A stretch of 64,000 nucleotides of DNA from Delphinapterus leucas. Its lineage: Eukaryota; Chordata; Mammalia; Artiodactyla; Monodontidae. Location of the stretch: positions 7,069,537 to 7,133,536 of the forward strand of contig NW_022097993.1 of NCBI RefSeq assembly GCF_002288925.2. The letters run 5' to 3'. The translations under genes and the position numbers were made by a program. Numbering within the stretch: position 1 is the first letter of the stretch; every line of letters begins with the position of its first letter. The notes under the pieces are model-generated. The model saw only the letters and a program-made list of their open reading frames with translations. It ran no database searches and was not told where the DNA came from. Below are positions 13,201 through 26,200 of the stretch, piece after piece.

Positions 13201-16200
13201 ATAAATAGTCAATATGATAATGAGGGCAGTGAACTTGGGTGGTGCCAAGAGTGATAAAGGCAGTGGAGCTGTCAGGACTCACGGTGTCATTTACTGGGAT
13301 ATGTACAAGGTTAGAGACCAGAGCAAGTATCCAAGGCTAAGTCAGAGGTTTTGAGTCTAGGTGACTGCTAAACTGCGGTGCTTTCAGGAAGAGGGGGAGC
13401 AACTTTTCATGAAAAATAATGAGCTCAGGCTTGAGTTTCCAGAGGCTGAAGAGCCCTTTGGCCACCCATTCAGAGAGGACTTAGGAGTACTGGGCCTCTA
13501 AGCTGATTCACCGTAACTTCTTAGTATGTGAAAGAATACATGTAAAAGCCTGAAATATGGAGAGGAACACCATTTCAACCAAATTTAAATGTCATCGCCT
13601 TGCTATAATAATGAAAAAAGTGTATGTACTTCATTTCCTCGTGTAGGTGACTTGGAAGCACCTTCCAACCTAGTTATTTCTGAGCAGACCCATCGTTCTA
13701 TGAGAGTGAGCTGGACACCTCCTTCTGACAGTGTGGATAGGTATAAGGTGGAATACTACCCAGTTTCTGGAGGGAAACGGCAAGAAGTGAGTAGATAACC
13801 CACTCCTTCCTGGTCCTGAGATTGGGTCCTCCTTCTTAGGGCTCTGAGAGGAATGCTGGGGGGATGTAGGGGGCAGAACTGAGTCCAAGATGGCGCTCTC
13901 CATTTCTTGCTAGGCAAGCACTTCCATTTGGGCTTAATTAGAGGGAAAGAGCTTTGCTTAATTTCTTATGGTTTTTTAAGTAAGTATTTTTAATTAAGGA
14001 TTAAGAGGATGCTTCATTTATCCATGAGTTTATATTAGAATCATCGAGTAGGGAGGGAACATTGAAGACCTTCTAGTTTTACCCACTAATTTTACAAATG
14101 AGGAAACAACAGCTGGGAGAATAAACTGTATGAATTGTCCAACATCTCGTTGTCATCTGGTGGTTTCCAAAAACAAAAGACAACGGTCTCATTAAAATGT
14201 AATGCCTGAGCTCATTGTAGTTAACCACTTCCCAATTATAGGAGAAAAGAGGGACGTGATTATAACGTAAGTTGTTATCCTCTTTACAATTTCCCCCTAG
14301 TTTTACGTGAGCCGACTGGAAGGCAGCACCGTGCTGAAGGGCCTGGAGCCTGAGACTGAGTATGTTGTTAATGCGTATTCTGTGGTAGAAGATGAATACA
14401 GTGAACCTCTGAAGGGCACAGGAAAAACCTGTAAGTCCGACTGAGAAAGAAATCTTATCATTGTTTTATTTCTGAAGTTAAAGAGGCGACAGCCCTTGTG
14501 GGATTTTTTTGTGTGTTCTTCTTTAAAAAATTTTTATCGGAATGTAGTTGATTTACAGCGTTGCGTTAGTTTCAGGTGCACAGCAAAGTGATTCAGTTAT
14601 GCGTATACATTCTTTCTTAGATTCTTTTCCCCTATAGGTTATTACAAGATATTGAGCAGAGTTCCCTGTGCTCTACAGTAGGTCCTTGTTGGTTATCTAT
14701 TTTATAGAGAGGAGCGTGTATATGTTAACCCCAAACTCCTAATTTCTCTGTCCCCCCTACCCCGATCCTCTTTGGTAACCATAAGTTTGTTTTCTACGTC
14801 TGTGAGCCTATTTGTGTTTCGTAAATAAGTTCATTTGTACCGTGTGGGACTTCTGTCAGCCTTCCAAATCATTCCTTTATTCGATAGCCGTTCAACACAT
14901 ATTTACTGAATGCGTACTTTGTGCAGGTCCTCAATAAATACTCTGTGGTTTTCTCCTTTTACTGGCTGCTTCTGCCGTCATGGGACCTGGCTGGGTAGTC
15001 ATGGTCTGAGATATCTTAGAGAGAAGAGTACCCTTAACAGTTATCCACTTCTTAAGGGAAGGTACCATGTGGGGAGTGGGACTCAGATTACCTGGAAGAG
15101 CAGCTTGCAGGAGTGACCAGCTCAGTTCTTCCTGCTGGCAGTAAGAGCTCCCCCTTTTTTTTTTTTTTTACTGACTTTTGGACTCTGGCCTTTACTGGAG
15201 AAGCTCTAATGGCTTTGGCTTTGAGTAGAGCTTTGGGGAACGATGTTCCTCACTCCTATTCCTGGTAGGGTTTCTGAAGCCATATGAAAATACTCTTTCC
15301 TTCGTGGCTGGGCTCCAGGAAGAGGGGAGGCCTCTTACAAGAGGCAGGAGTGGGCGTCGCTGAATCGCCTCTACTCACTGCTCAGTCCCTTAGGTCTTTA
15401 TCTCTTCTCTTATTTCCCTTTATTTTAGACCATCAGAGGTGGGAAATAATGTATTTCATAATGGGCAGGATTAACCTGCTAATTCCTTAAAACTTTAAAC
15501 TCAATCTTAGGACAAAAAATAGAAAACTGTGTAGGTGTTAAGTGGAGAGAAGGCAGTAAGCCTTTTACTCTGCCTCATGGGCTCATCTTCTTTCTGAAGA
15601 ATCCCCTAAGTTCCACTTATTAATAGATGGCACCCTCATTTAAAATGTTTTAAAAAGAAAAATGAAGTGAAATATTATGTTGGCTTTTTATGTATGAAAT
15701 GTTATGGTTGAAGAATGAAAATGGTCAACTTACAGATGTTCCGGAAAAAGAGATTGAAATCTCAGGAAGTTGGTCTCTGTTTTGGCTTCCACACGAACTC
15801 ACTAGAATGCCATTTTACACCTAAACTTCTTTGCTCTATGAAATAGTTATCACATGCAGTCCTAGTATGAGGTGGCGATAAACAATGAGATCGGGTTTTT
15901 GCGGGGAGAGGAAAGGGTCATATTAACTCTCATTGATTTCTCACAGCAACCTATTTTCTATTTAGCATATACAAATATCAATAAGTAGGAAACGATTGAA
16001 AAATGAGCAGACTGACAAGAGCTAGACTGGTGTCTTCTTTTACATTCCAACAGTGCCGGTGCCCGTGGTCAGCCTGACCATTTACGACATTGGCTCGACC
16101 ACCATGCACGTGAAGTGGCAGCCAGTGGGGGGCGCCACTGGCTACGCCTTGTCCTACGAACCCATCAACGCCACAGAGCCGACCAAACCCAAAGAGGTGG

Positions 16201-19200
16201 GAGGCGTTTGTTTCTTTATTGTTGGGTCTTCCTGGGACTTCACGGTTGTAGAGTCCCCATTAAGGGGCAGTTACTCACGAACTCATTTATAACTTTACAT
16301 CCAAAACAGAAAAACACAAGATTAGATTTGTGACCTGTGACGAATCTTAAAAAAACATCAGCATGAGAAAGGAAATGCAGGGCAGAGAAATGAAAAATCA
16401 AAGTTGTGTGAAAATCTAGCAGTCACAGATTGGTGTAATTGTCCATCCCCTGTTAGTGGAAAAGTTTAATTGGAATGTGTTGTCTCCCCTCGGCATGTCC
16501 ATCGGCAGATGCGCATGGAACCGACAGTGACCGATGTGCAGCTGAGTGACCTCTTCCCCAATACTGAGTATGCGGTCACGGTCCAGGCCGCCCTTCACGA
16601 CCTCACCAGCGACCCCTTCACTGCAAGGGAGGTCACCTGTAAGACGTCGCCAGTTCTTCTTCCCTTATTGCTGTGAATACATCACGCTCTTTAGGCTTCT
16701 TCTTTCACTCGATCGTGCTAACGATAATTTTGATAATTTGTGTGTCAGTTGTAGGGTTATTACTTATGGCAATCTAATTTGAGAATTAAGGTTATTTCTG
16801 GACTTATGGCAGCATCTTAAATTGACTGTAAGATTCACATTTATTTTCCCATATTTTGAGATGTATCTTACAGTCAATGGTGTCTTACAATTGCGCTTGG
16901 TGAGGTGTCAGTCAGGGAATAGAACATGAAATAACGGTGCATCTTACAATCCATGTTGTTGTAGATCCATGAAATACTGTATATGGCGTTGGTGAGAAGG
17001 GAATGTCGGGTGAGTGTAGTTTTGGAGGAGGATACTAGGTTTAAGATCAAGATGTTCTAAGTTCTTGTTGAAGTAGAAACTATGGCACACATGAATAAGT
17101 CTGTTTCCGTTAAGTAAATGAACTCAATCCCCAAACATACTGATCATCTACGACACTCCAGTCCTGTGCTTAGGTGTTGGGAATGTACTGATAAAAATGT
17201 AGGGCAGCGTGGAGGACCCGGACTCTTTCGTGGTTTGCACTTCTCTTGTGTGTATTGTTCAGCCCCTTTTGTGTTTCTGGTTTGCTTCACTAGCACTTAG
17301 GTGCTTTTTCTTGAAAAGTGACAGCGATTGCTCTTAGGATCCTGGCCTTACCCAGCCAGTAGTTTTGTTTCATGCTTCTCGAGGTGGGCGTGCTGGGATT
17401 CTAAGTATGTCTTGGCTTAAATTTGGTGAGTCTCAGAACACATTTCGAAGGAAATTAAGAAGTTGGAAGAAATGTTCAAGGGGGAACGGTGTTGAGACGG
17501 AAGCATGATGAGGCAGAAAAGAGAAACCCCGCAAGGTGGAGCAAGATACAGTCACTGACAACAAATAATCATCTTTCATATGTCGGATCCTGTCTGGAGC
17601 TGGTGGTTTGCGGCAGTGGGTCGACGGCAGGTGGAGAGAGCGGGGAGCGGCTGAAAGACGAATGCGGCTATGGATTTGGATGTGGGGCTAGACTGCAGCA
17701 GTAGGGGAGGAGAGGGCACAGAGAGGGGCTGAGAGACGAAAACATTGAAGGGATGGAGGTGCAGAAACATGGAAGTGGAGACAGAGATTCAGGAAGAGAG
17801 ATTTACAGACTTGAAAGGAGAGACAAAGGAAGTTGGTGAAAGAGGCAGCTCGAGAGAGTGAGATGCGTCTCATAGAACAAGAGAAAATCTCTCCATTAGT
17901 TATCCTCCTGGTCCTTTGTAAGGTAACGCTTTTTTGACTTGGTGAAAGTTTATGATTTGGATTTTCTTCTCACCGTTTGGGCTCCTGTGGGTTTTCTTGT
18001 AAGCTTATTGGTTGCTTAATTTCGTCTCATCTTTATGCTTCACTCTTGTAACCATTTGTTTTTCTATCACGTTCTTCAGGAAGCGTGACTCATTTTGATT
18101 TCTATCTTAACCGACTTAAATATCTGATAAAGACACATGAGCTGTACATATATGGTGAATTATGATTTATTATAGCTGAGCAGCAAGTAAGAGCTTATTT
18201 AAATAGAGTGGGAGAAAGTTAACATATAAATGAGAAGTTAGAGTTGTGATAAAAATTTAAATTTATCCTGTTTTTAAAAAGCCTCCTTAAGAAGAATTCA
18301 GCTGTACCTGGTAGAATCAAAGTGCTTTTATCATCATAGCCAATTTGTTTAGTTACTTTGCTGCACACCTTTAAGTTTTCTCCAAACAACTTCTTGAAAG
18401 CTTGTGTGGATGCTTTAGAGCTTTTTGGCTGAGAACCACATCTGGCCCCAATTTCTCATGCATTTCCAGTGCCTTTGCCCAGTCCTCGAGATCTGAAACT
18501 CAGAGATGTGACTCACAGCACCATGAACGTCTTATGGGAACCTGCACCTGGAAAAGTGCGTAAATACATTGTTCGCTACAAAACACCGGAAGAGGATGCC
18601 AAAGAGGTAGGTTGAGATTAGAAGGGGTTTAGAAATATTTGTTTAGTCCTAGTAGGTTTAACAGAAGAACCTAAACAAGTATAACATGTTTTGAATACTT
18701 GTCACTTTATGAACATAGTGTTGGAGATGCTATATATTTATAGAGCACTATTTGAATATTGGTAATATATTGGACCGTCTTGCATTTAGTTTGGAAATGT
18801 TTTGCTGTGTGATATTAATCCTAAAAACATCATCCCTTTGTAGATAGTTATAGAGTCTAGATGGCATTTCGCTCTCCTGCAGGTGCTTCATATGGTGCTC
18901 TGCATTCTACGAATTACTAAAAAATGTCATAATAATGTTTCTCAAAATGAAAGCTAGCAAGGGGATGCAGGAAAGAAGAGGGGGAGTTTGTCAGGGAATG
19001 GGAAGATAGGACACTCGAGCAGGACAGAGAGAAAGTAGGAATATAATGTCAGAGGATTGTCCCTCTGGCTTTGAGCGTTTTTGAGATGATGCTGAGATGG
19101 AGAGCTATTTCCATGACAGCCTGCTTCAAAGTGGAAGCAAACCGAGGAGCTTCACCAGCGAATGGGTTTAGAACGTATGTTTGCCTGAAGGGGCATTCAT

Positions 19201-20233
19201 GTGAGAATCTCAGAGGCATTTTTGGAAGCTAGAAGTGGTTTCTCTAAGCACCCAGTTACAGACTGTGCTGGTCATTTGGATTGTACACAAGCTAATTTAT
19301 ACCTGTGCACACATTCATTTCATTCTGGGTTTCAACGTCAAAAGCAGTGCAATGACCAGTGGGTCTAATCAGCTAATGCACAGGAGAATTTTTCCGAAAT
19401 GAATCGTGCAGCGATACAAAGGGAGACGGGGAAGTGGGGGAAACGATTAGGTTGTTTGAATTCCTAGGCAGTCATCATTTACCAGACACTAGTGCCAGAT
19501 ACAGCTCAGTACATACATTTTTTCCACTTTGGAAACATTTTAAATGATCTCCAATTCCTGGACTCTTATGCAAATTGGAAAACACTGCTGTTTTTTGTAC
19601 CACAATTCTTATGCTCTCGTGCTGAGAGATATAGCCAACAACAGAGGGATGTCGAAATTAAACTTTGTAAAAATAGTTCCACTGCTCTATTGTAGGTAGA
19701 GGTGGACAGGTCATGGGCCAGCACACCCCTTAAGGACCTCTTCTCACAAACCCGGTACACAGTCAGCGTGTCTGCGGTATATGATGAAGGGGAGTCTCCC
19801 CCAGTGACTGCTCAGGAAATCACCCGTGAGTTGTGTTTACGCTTTATTGATAATTGGAAGACAACACTGCGTGCATGTGTCACTGAACTTACTGGATTAT
19901 TTCATTTCCTTAAAAAAAATTTTTTTTTATGGGTGTATAGTTGATTTGCAATGTTGTGTTAGTTTCAGGTATACAGTAAAGTGATTCAGTTATACACACA
20001 CACGCACATGTATGTACGTATTCCTTTTCAGATTCTTTTCCCTTATAGGTTATGACAAAATACTGAGTATAGTTCTCTGTGCATTTCTTCATGTTATTTT
20101 TGCCAGAATTTAATAATGTTTGGGTTCATAGATTTCTTCCCATCTTCTATCTCTATGTCCGTTCCTTTTATGATAATTTCTTTCCTATTATTCTACCAGC
20201 CACTGTCACTAATTCATCTTCCAGATACTTAAC

Positions 20234-20271
<38 letters not shown>

Positions 20272-23200
20272 GGGGGTGGGGAGAAACATATTGGACGTTT
20301 TCTCTGGAAAGCATGCATTAGTTATCAACTTTTTTTGAGATCTTACTATATGTAAAGCGCTATCAGGGCTAACAAAATATAAGCATCTTTGCTTTCAGTA
20401 GTATTCCATTGTGAAGATAAAAAGTAACAATACATGGGATCATGTAAGGAAGGTGAGTTACACGGCACTCAGAGGAAGGGGAGATTCCACAGCGGGAAGG
20501 TGGAAGAATACAGGGCACCTGCAGGGGCCCCATCTTCCCTGCTCCATTCTGGGCCACCTCAAGGGATGTCATTTTCTCTCCTTATCATGCTGCTTCCATA
20601 GTATTTAACCCAATTATTATTGCCTGTTGGTCTTTTCCTAACTATTCTACTTCCCCCTGGCCCCTTCCTCATGAACGCACAAACATATTTGTTTTGCTCA
20701 ATTTTGAGTCTCTAGTTTCTCACTCAGTGCTCAGCACATCATTTCCTAATTAAATGGTGGTTAAGAAATTGAGGTCTAGAGCCAGCAGGGTTCCCAAGAA
20801 ATATAATGGGAGCCACAGAGGTAACTCAAAATTTTCTAGAAAATAGAAAAGGTAAGGAGAAAAATGAATTTTAATAATGTGTTTTATTCAGCCCAGTGTA
20901 TCTAAAATGTTAGCATTTCAACATTTATCAGTATACTAATTATTTATATTTCACATTTGTTTTGGTAGTAATTTTTTTGCAATCCGGTGTGTCTTAATTT
21001 ACACTTTTCGCACATCTCAATTCAGATGCCACATTTCAAATGCTCAATAGCTACATGTGGCTGGTGGCTCCCATGGTGGACAGCACAGGGAGTCTAGAGA
21101 ATTTAAATGACTTGCCCAGCCTTGCCCAGGAAGCTAGTGGTGAGGGATCAGTGCTATAGTCCAGAACTTTACTTCCTATCCAGCAACTCCCTCACCAGAG
21201 GCTCAGAAGCTTCTCCTTCAGTGCCCAGCTGGTCGATACATGATCAAGGCATCTTGTCAAATTTCACAGCCTCCTCCTTAACTTCAGACAGTATCCACTT
21301 CTGCTCTTTTCTTACCATGTGAAATCTCTTAGCAACTTTAATAACCTTCTTGGCATCAGTTCTTTCCTGGAAGGGTAGTGGCTAGAGATGAAAATTTGTC
21401 CATATGAGCAGGCTGACAGATGTTCATAAATACAACAGGAATTTAAAGGGAAGTAAAGGAACAGTAAAGGGCAGAAAAAGTCAGGACGAAAGCCTAGTCA
21501 AAGCCTGTCATTTAATATGTACTAAATTAATACTTGTTTTTAATCCTTAGGCTTTCCTAAGAACTTTTAGATACATCCAAAGTGCACCCTTAATGGCTGG
21601 TTTGTTTTGCAGTTGTGCTTGTGAAAGTGGTATTATCTCAATGGGCCTTTTCACTGTAACTATTAGAAACAAATTTTTGGTGGCTCTGGCTTTTGTGCAG
21701 TTGGCTTTGGTTACCAGGAGATAGAGAAATAATTGACAATGAAAGCTCAGAACTGGTGTCAGACGTTCCAAATTGCTTGTGCTGCAAACCAGCTGCAGTG
21801 CCTGGTCAACGGAAGGGCTCTTAGTTGGGATTTCAGCCACCATCAGCACTGCAGGGCTGGTCCTGTCTCTGAGTAGAGTTGATACAGCCAGCTTCACGTT
21901 GCGTGTAAGGTCAGTGATCTGCAGGAAAAGCTTACGCGTGGATTACTCAGATCATAAGATGTCATGGGCCATGAAGGTCCATGGACTCTCTGATATTATG
22001 GGCTAAAGTCTGTGCTTCTGTGCTGCTGTGCAAAAGAGCCCAGGGCTTCCCTTAGATTCTCAAAAAGCGGGAGGGGCAAAACGATGAAGGACCGCTGTGT
22101 TAGAACAGTATGACTAAACGGTACCTTTAAAAAAAATCACCATTTTGATAGACGGGAAGTAGTCTGTTATAGCCATCAAATGCTTGCAGTTTTCGGGGCT
22201 CTCTCTCATATTTACTTGCAAATGAACTGAATTGGTTAGGTACTTGGTTCTAAGCAATGTTGTCAGCCAGTTCTCCCATGTCCGTTAAAACAGAACAAGG
22301 CAGTTTTATTATATTAAGTTTGGGGATCACATCGAAAAACAGTCCTGCCTTTTCTCGTGACAGGCACTGTGCCAGCCCCAGCAAACCTACAGATTACTGA
22401 AGTAACACCAGAGAGCTTCAGAGGGACTTGGGATCACGGAGCTTCGGATGTGTCTCTCTACAGAATCACCTGGGCACCTTCCGGAAGCACAGATAAGATG
22501 GAGGTAGTGTTAACTCTTTTTTGCTCTCTCTCTTTTTTGAGATCGCATTTCATTATAGGGACTCTTGTTTGAAATGTGTATTACCTCTGTTGACTGAAAA
22601 GCATCCTTCCCTACTAGTGACTTTTGAGCTCATGGCGTGCCTCAAAGCAGGAGGAATATCTGGCTAAATGATGTCAACCAGCTGCCATGGAGTGCACGAT
22701 GTAGCCGGTGACTTAACCTTGTGTGGGTTTGTTGTTTCTTCCTCTTTCCCTAAGACCATCCTAAATGGAGATGAGAATACTTTGGTGTTTGAAAACCTGA
22801 ACCCGAACACTCTCTATGAAGTTTCTATTACTGCCATTTATCCCGATGAGTCAGAAAGCGATGACCTGACTGGCAGCGAGCGCACAAGTAGGTGTTCAGC
22901 CTTCAGTAGGACATTGTTATCTTAAAATGAACAGAATAGAGCTATGCCTATATTCGTAATATTTCCCCATATTCTGTTTTTTGTAGTGCGTTTGATACCC
23001 TTAACAACACAAGGTAAGAATTTAATTTGCTGATTGTACGGATGACCAAATAATGAATGAATGAATGAAAAATAACACAAAATCCATTGCAAACAGGCCT
23101 TCTGCTTTTAAATCGTACGGTGTTGATTGGGGCCTCTTTTAAACAGGTCTTTCTCAAAAATCTTTGCTCTTTGCTACTATTTGTTGAGGAGTCATTTGAG

Positions 23201-26200
23201 AGTCAATGACCACCATTTACCATCGGGTCAAATTTAGTTCTAAACCTAGGGGCAAGATGGGAATAAAGACACAGACCTACTAGAGAATGGACTTGAGGAT
23301 ATGGGGAGGGGGAAGGGTAAGCTGGGATGAAGTGAGAGAGTGGCATGGACATATATACACTACCAAAAGTAAAACAGATAGCTAGTGGGAAGCAGCCGCA
23401 TAGCACAGGGAGATCAGCTCGGTGCTTTGTGACCACCTAGAGGGGTGGGATAGGGAGGGTGGGAGGGAGGGGGATGCAAGAGGGAGGAGACATGGGGATA
23501 TATGTATAGTATAGCTGATTCACTTTGTTATAAAGCAGAAACTAACACACCAGTGTAAAGCAATTATACTCCAATAGAGATGTTAAAAAAAAATTTTTAG
23601 TTCTAAGCCTAGAAGTATACAGCTCTCTTGATTTCCTTGGGAACAGTGCATATTTGTGGGAGAGGCATTCTCCAGTTTGTTTACTCTGTTTCTCAACAAT
23701 CCTTTTTCAGCTCCAAAAAGTGGCCCACGGAACCTTCAGGTGTACAATGCAACTTCTAACAGCTTGACTGTTAAGTGGGATCCTGCTAGCGGTCGTGTGC
23801 AGAAATACAGAATCACCTATCAGCCTTCAGCAGGGGAAGGCAATGAACAAACGGTAATTCATTTTGAAAAAACGTGACTTGGATAAATTCTACCCTCTCC
23901 GTCTCAAACCCCTCTCACTCCCAGTGTTTAGTTAGTCACACTTACTGTTTTGAGAGTTGCAAGATTTACTGTATTGGATGGAATTTTTTGGCTTCATCCC
24001 TGATGGAGCCTCACAGCATCAGGCATGTGCCTCCATGCATTCATGTTTTCCTTAAAAACTATTAGGCACGGGTCATCCATGAAAATAGCTAGATTTCTGA
24101 CTCTATTTGTATTTTCATTTCTTACATCTCTAACTTGATCAAGTGTTGAGAGTTTGCTAAACTTCCATTATTCTAATTTTTCTGTTTTTTGCATGTCATA
24201 CGGTATCTTCTAGATCTGATGTTTCTACATCTGGGTATCTGTTCAACCTAACTTATACTATTTATCACTTTTATATTTATCCAAATGGAGGTTCCTGAGA
24301 AGGACTGTAGGACTACTGTAAACTCGGCTTTCATCTTCTTTTTCTTCCCAGGCTTCCCGCATTTAACAAGAACCCTTGTCCATTTACCTTGCTTACTTTA
24401 GTTGTCTGTCTTTGAACCTTCTTCAGCTTTGTTTTATGAAATGTGTGATCAGAGCTGCACACATTACCCTGAGTCAGGAAGCAGCATGATTTTTACACAG
24501 ATAGGGCGATGCTTTCTGATTTATTTCAAATACCTCTTTTGGTGAGGTCTAGCATTCTGTTGACTGTTGGGGGCTGTGAGTTTTCCTCATGTTGCCTTAG
24601 AGAGAGTGAGTTATTAACTTTTAATTGTCTGACTCTCTGAGCTCCAGCAAATGGGTCATACCTCTTCCCAGTTTAGAGGTGTTAGCAGAGGTAGATGCTG
24701 GCAGTGGTTAAAGGTCTCTGAACCTGCGCAGGAAGTGGGTTTAGCTGAACTAATGCTCTTGTGAGCTGCTGTGTTGAGGTTTCCATAGATCTAGACTTAG
24801 GTAGTGTGATACATTTGGATTAAGAATTTCTTATAGTTTATCAATAGTAAACTAAATACCAAGTGTCATCAACTGGCTTTTATATAAAATAAGACACATT
24901 GGATGGACTGATAATTTAATGGCAGAAACAGAACTTTCGCCTGTGCCAGGCCAGATTTAGGCAAAGCTTGTCCTTAGCATTTCTGTTCTTGGTGATACTG
25001 ACCATCCAGCTGCTGCCCTGGGTCTCTCTTTCCTGTCTCTCAGCTGTTTGTTATAATTAGAAGGAGTCTCATAAACTTATCCTCTGTACAGTATTAGCTG
25101 ATAAGTCCTTAAGGTCTGTTATTCTTAAGGATATTTGCATTTTAATGCTAGTCTACGAAACAGTCAAAGCAGTGAATCACTGATGCTGGCATATTTTGGA
25201 GAGCTGGATGGGAGAAGCAGGCACACACCATTCTGCTTCCTCCTGAGGCTAGTTCTACTAAGTGGATGCTTTCAGATTTGTTAAGTATCAAATACATTGA
25301 TACTTTGTTCTCATAACCTCAAATACTAAATTTGTTTGAATTAGCCCCTGTGGTTCAATTTGCCCCTATTGAGGGGGCTTCACTGAGGTTTTCTCTGAAA
25401 CACAGACTGCTTGAGTGGATGCGTGCTAAGTGGGAAACATCTGGACCAACCATCCACATGTGGATTCGTGGGCAGCGTGCCATTTTCATGCGATTTTAAT
25501 GAGTATGGCATAAACATCTGAATTTGGTAGACCGTTAACAAATCATACAAATTTCCTTTCAGCAAGATAACTAGATGGCCTTAAGCAATGAATAAAACCC
25601 TTCAAACTGTAATCAGAGGATATTGAAAAAGCTTCCTACCACAAGGCTGGAATCCTGAGTGTGGCCTGGCAGAGTGTCCCGTCACGTAGTTTACACAGCT
25701 CATGCTGTTAGAGGGGCAGTTTTTGAGGGGGAGAAAACCAAAAGCTTTAGATCTTTTACTGACTCATTTAAATATGTTTCTAAAGCAAATAGCAAACATC
25801 TGTAAAAAGGTAAGAATAATACTTAATGGTGCAGAGCCTCTACTATTGTGCAATTCTTTGCTATCTTAAAGTTCCTTTGCAGCTCACTTATGATAAATGC
25901 CTTTTTGGGGAGGAGATCTGTGAAATGTGTTTTGGATGAAATTTCACAGTGCTGGCGGCTAGCAAGTTGAAATATCTTTGTAAGGTCACCAGTTTAAGGC
26001 TTAAAATCCTTTTTGTGATCGAAAGTGCATATTTTACATTTAAAATTATACCCTAAGATACATTTTCAGGTTTCACTCCGGGTCTTGGCAAAGGCCTCAA
26101 ACAGCTCCCCTGTAGAAAGAGCTTTTTCTAACAGATTAGTGAGATGGAGAGAGCAAGGCTCACACTTATCCCTGTTTTACTCAAGACCATGGTAGGAGGA

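Noticed and set aside
20236..20269. GT tract as a functional Z-DNA element
   Set aside because: An ordinary microsatellite; nothing nearby suggests a promoter.
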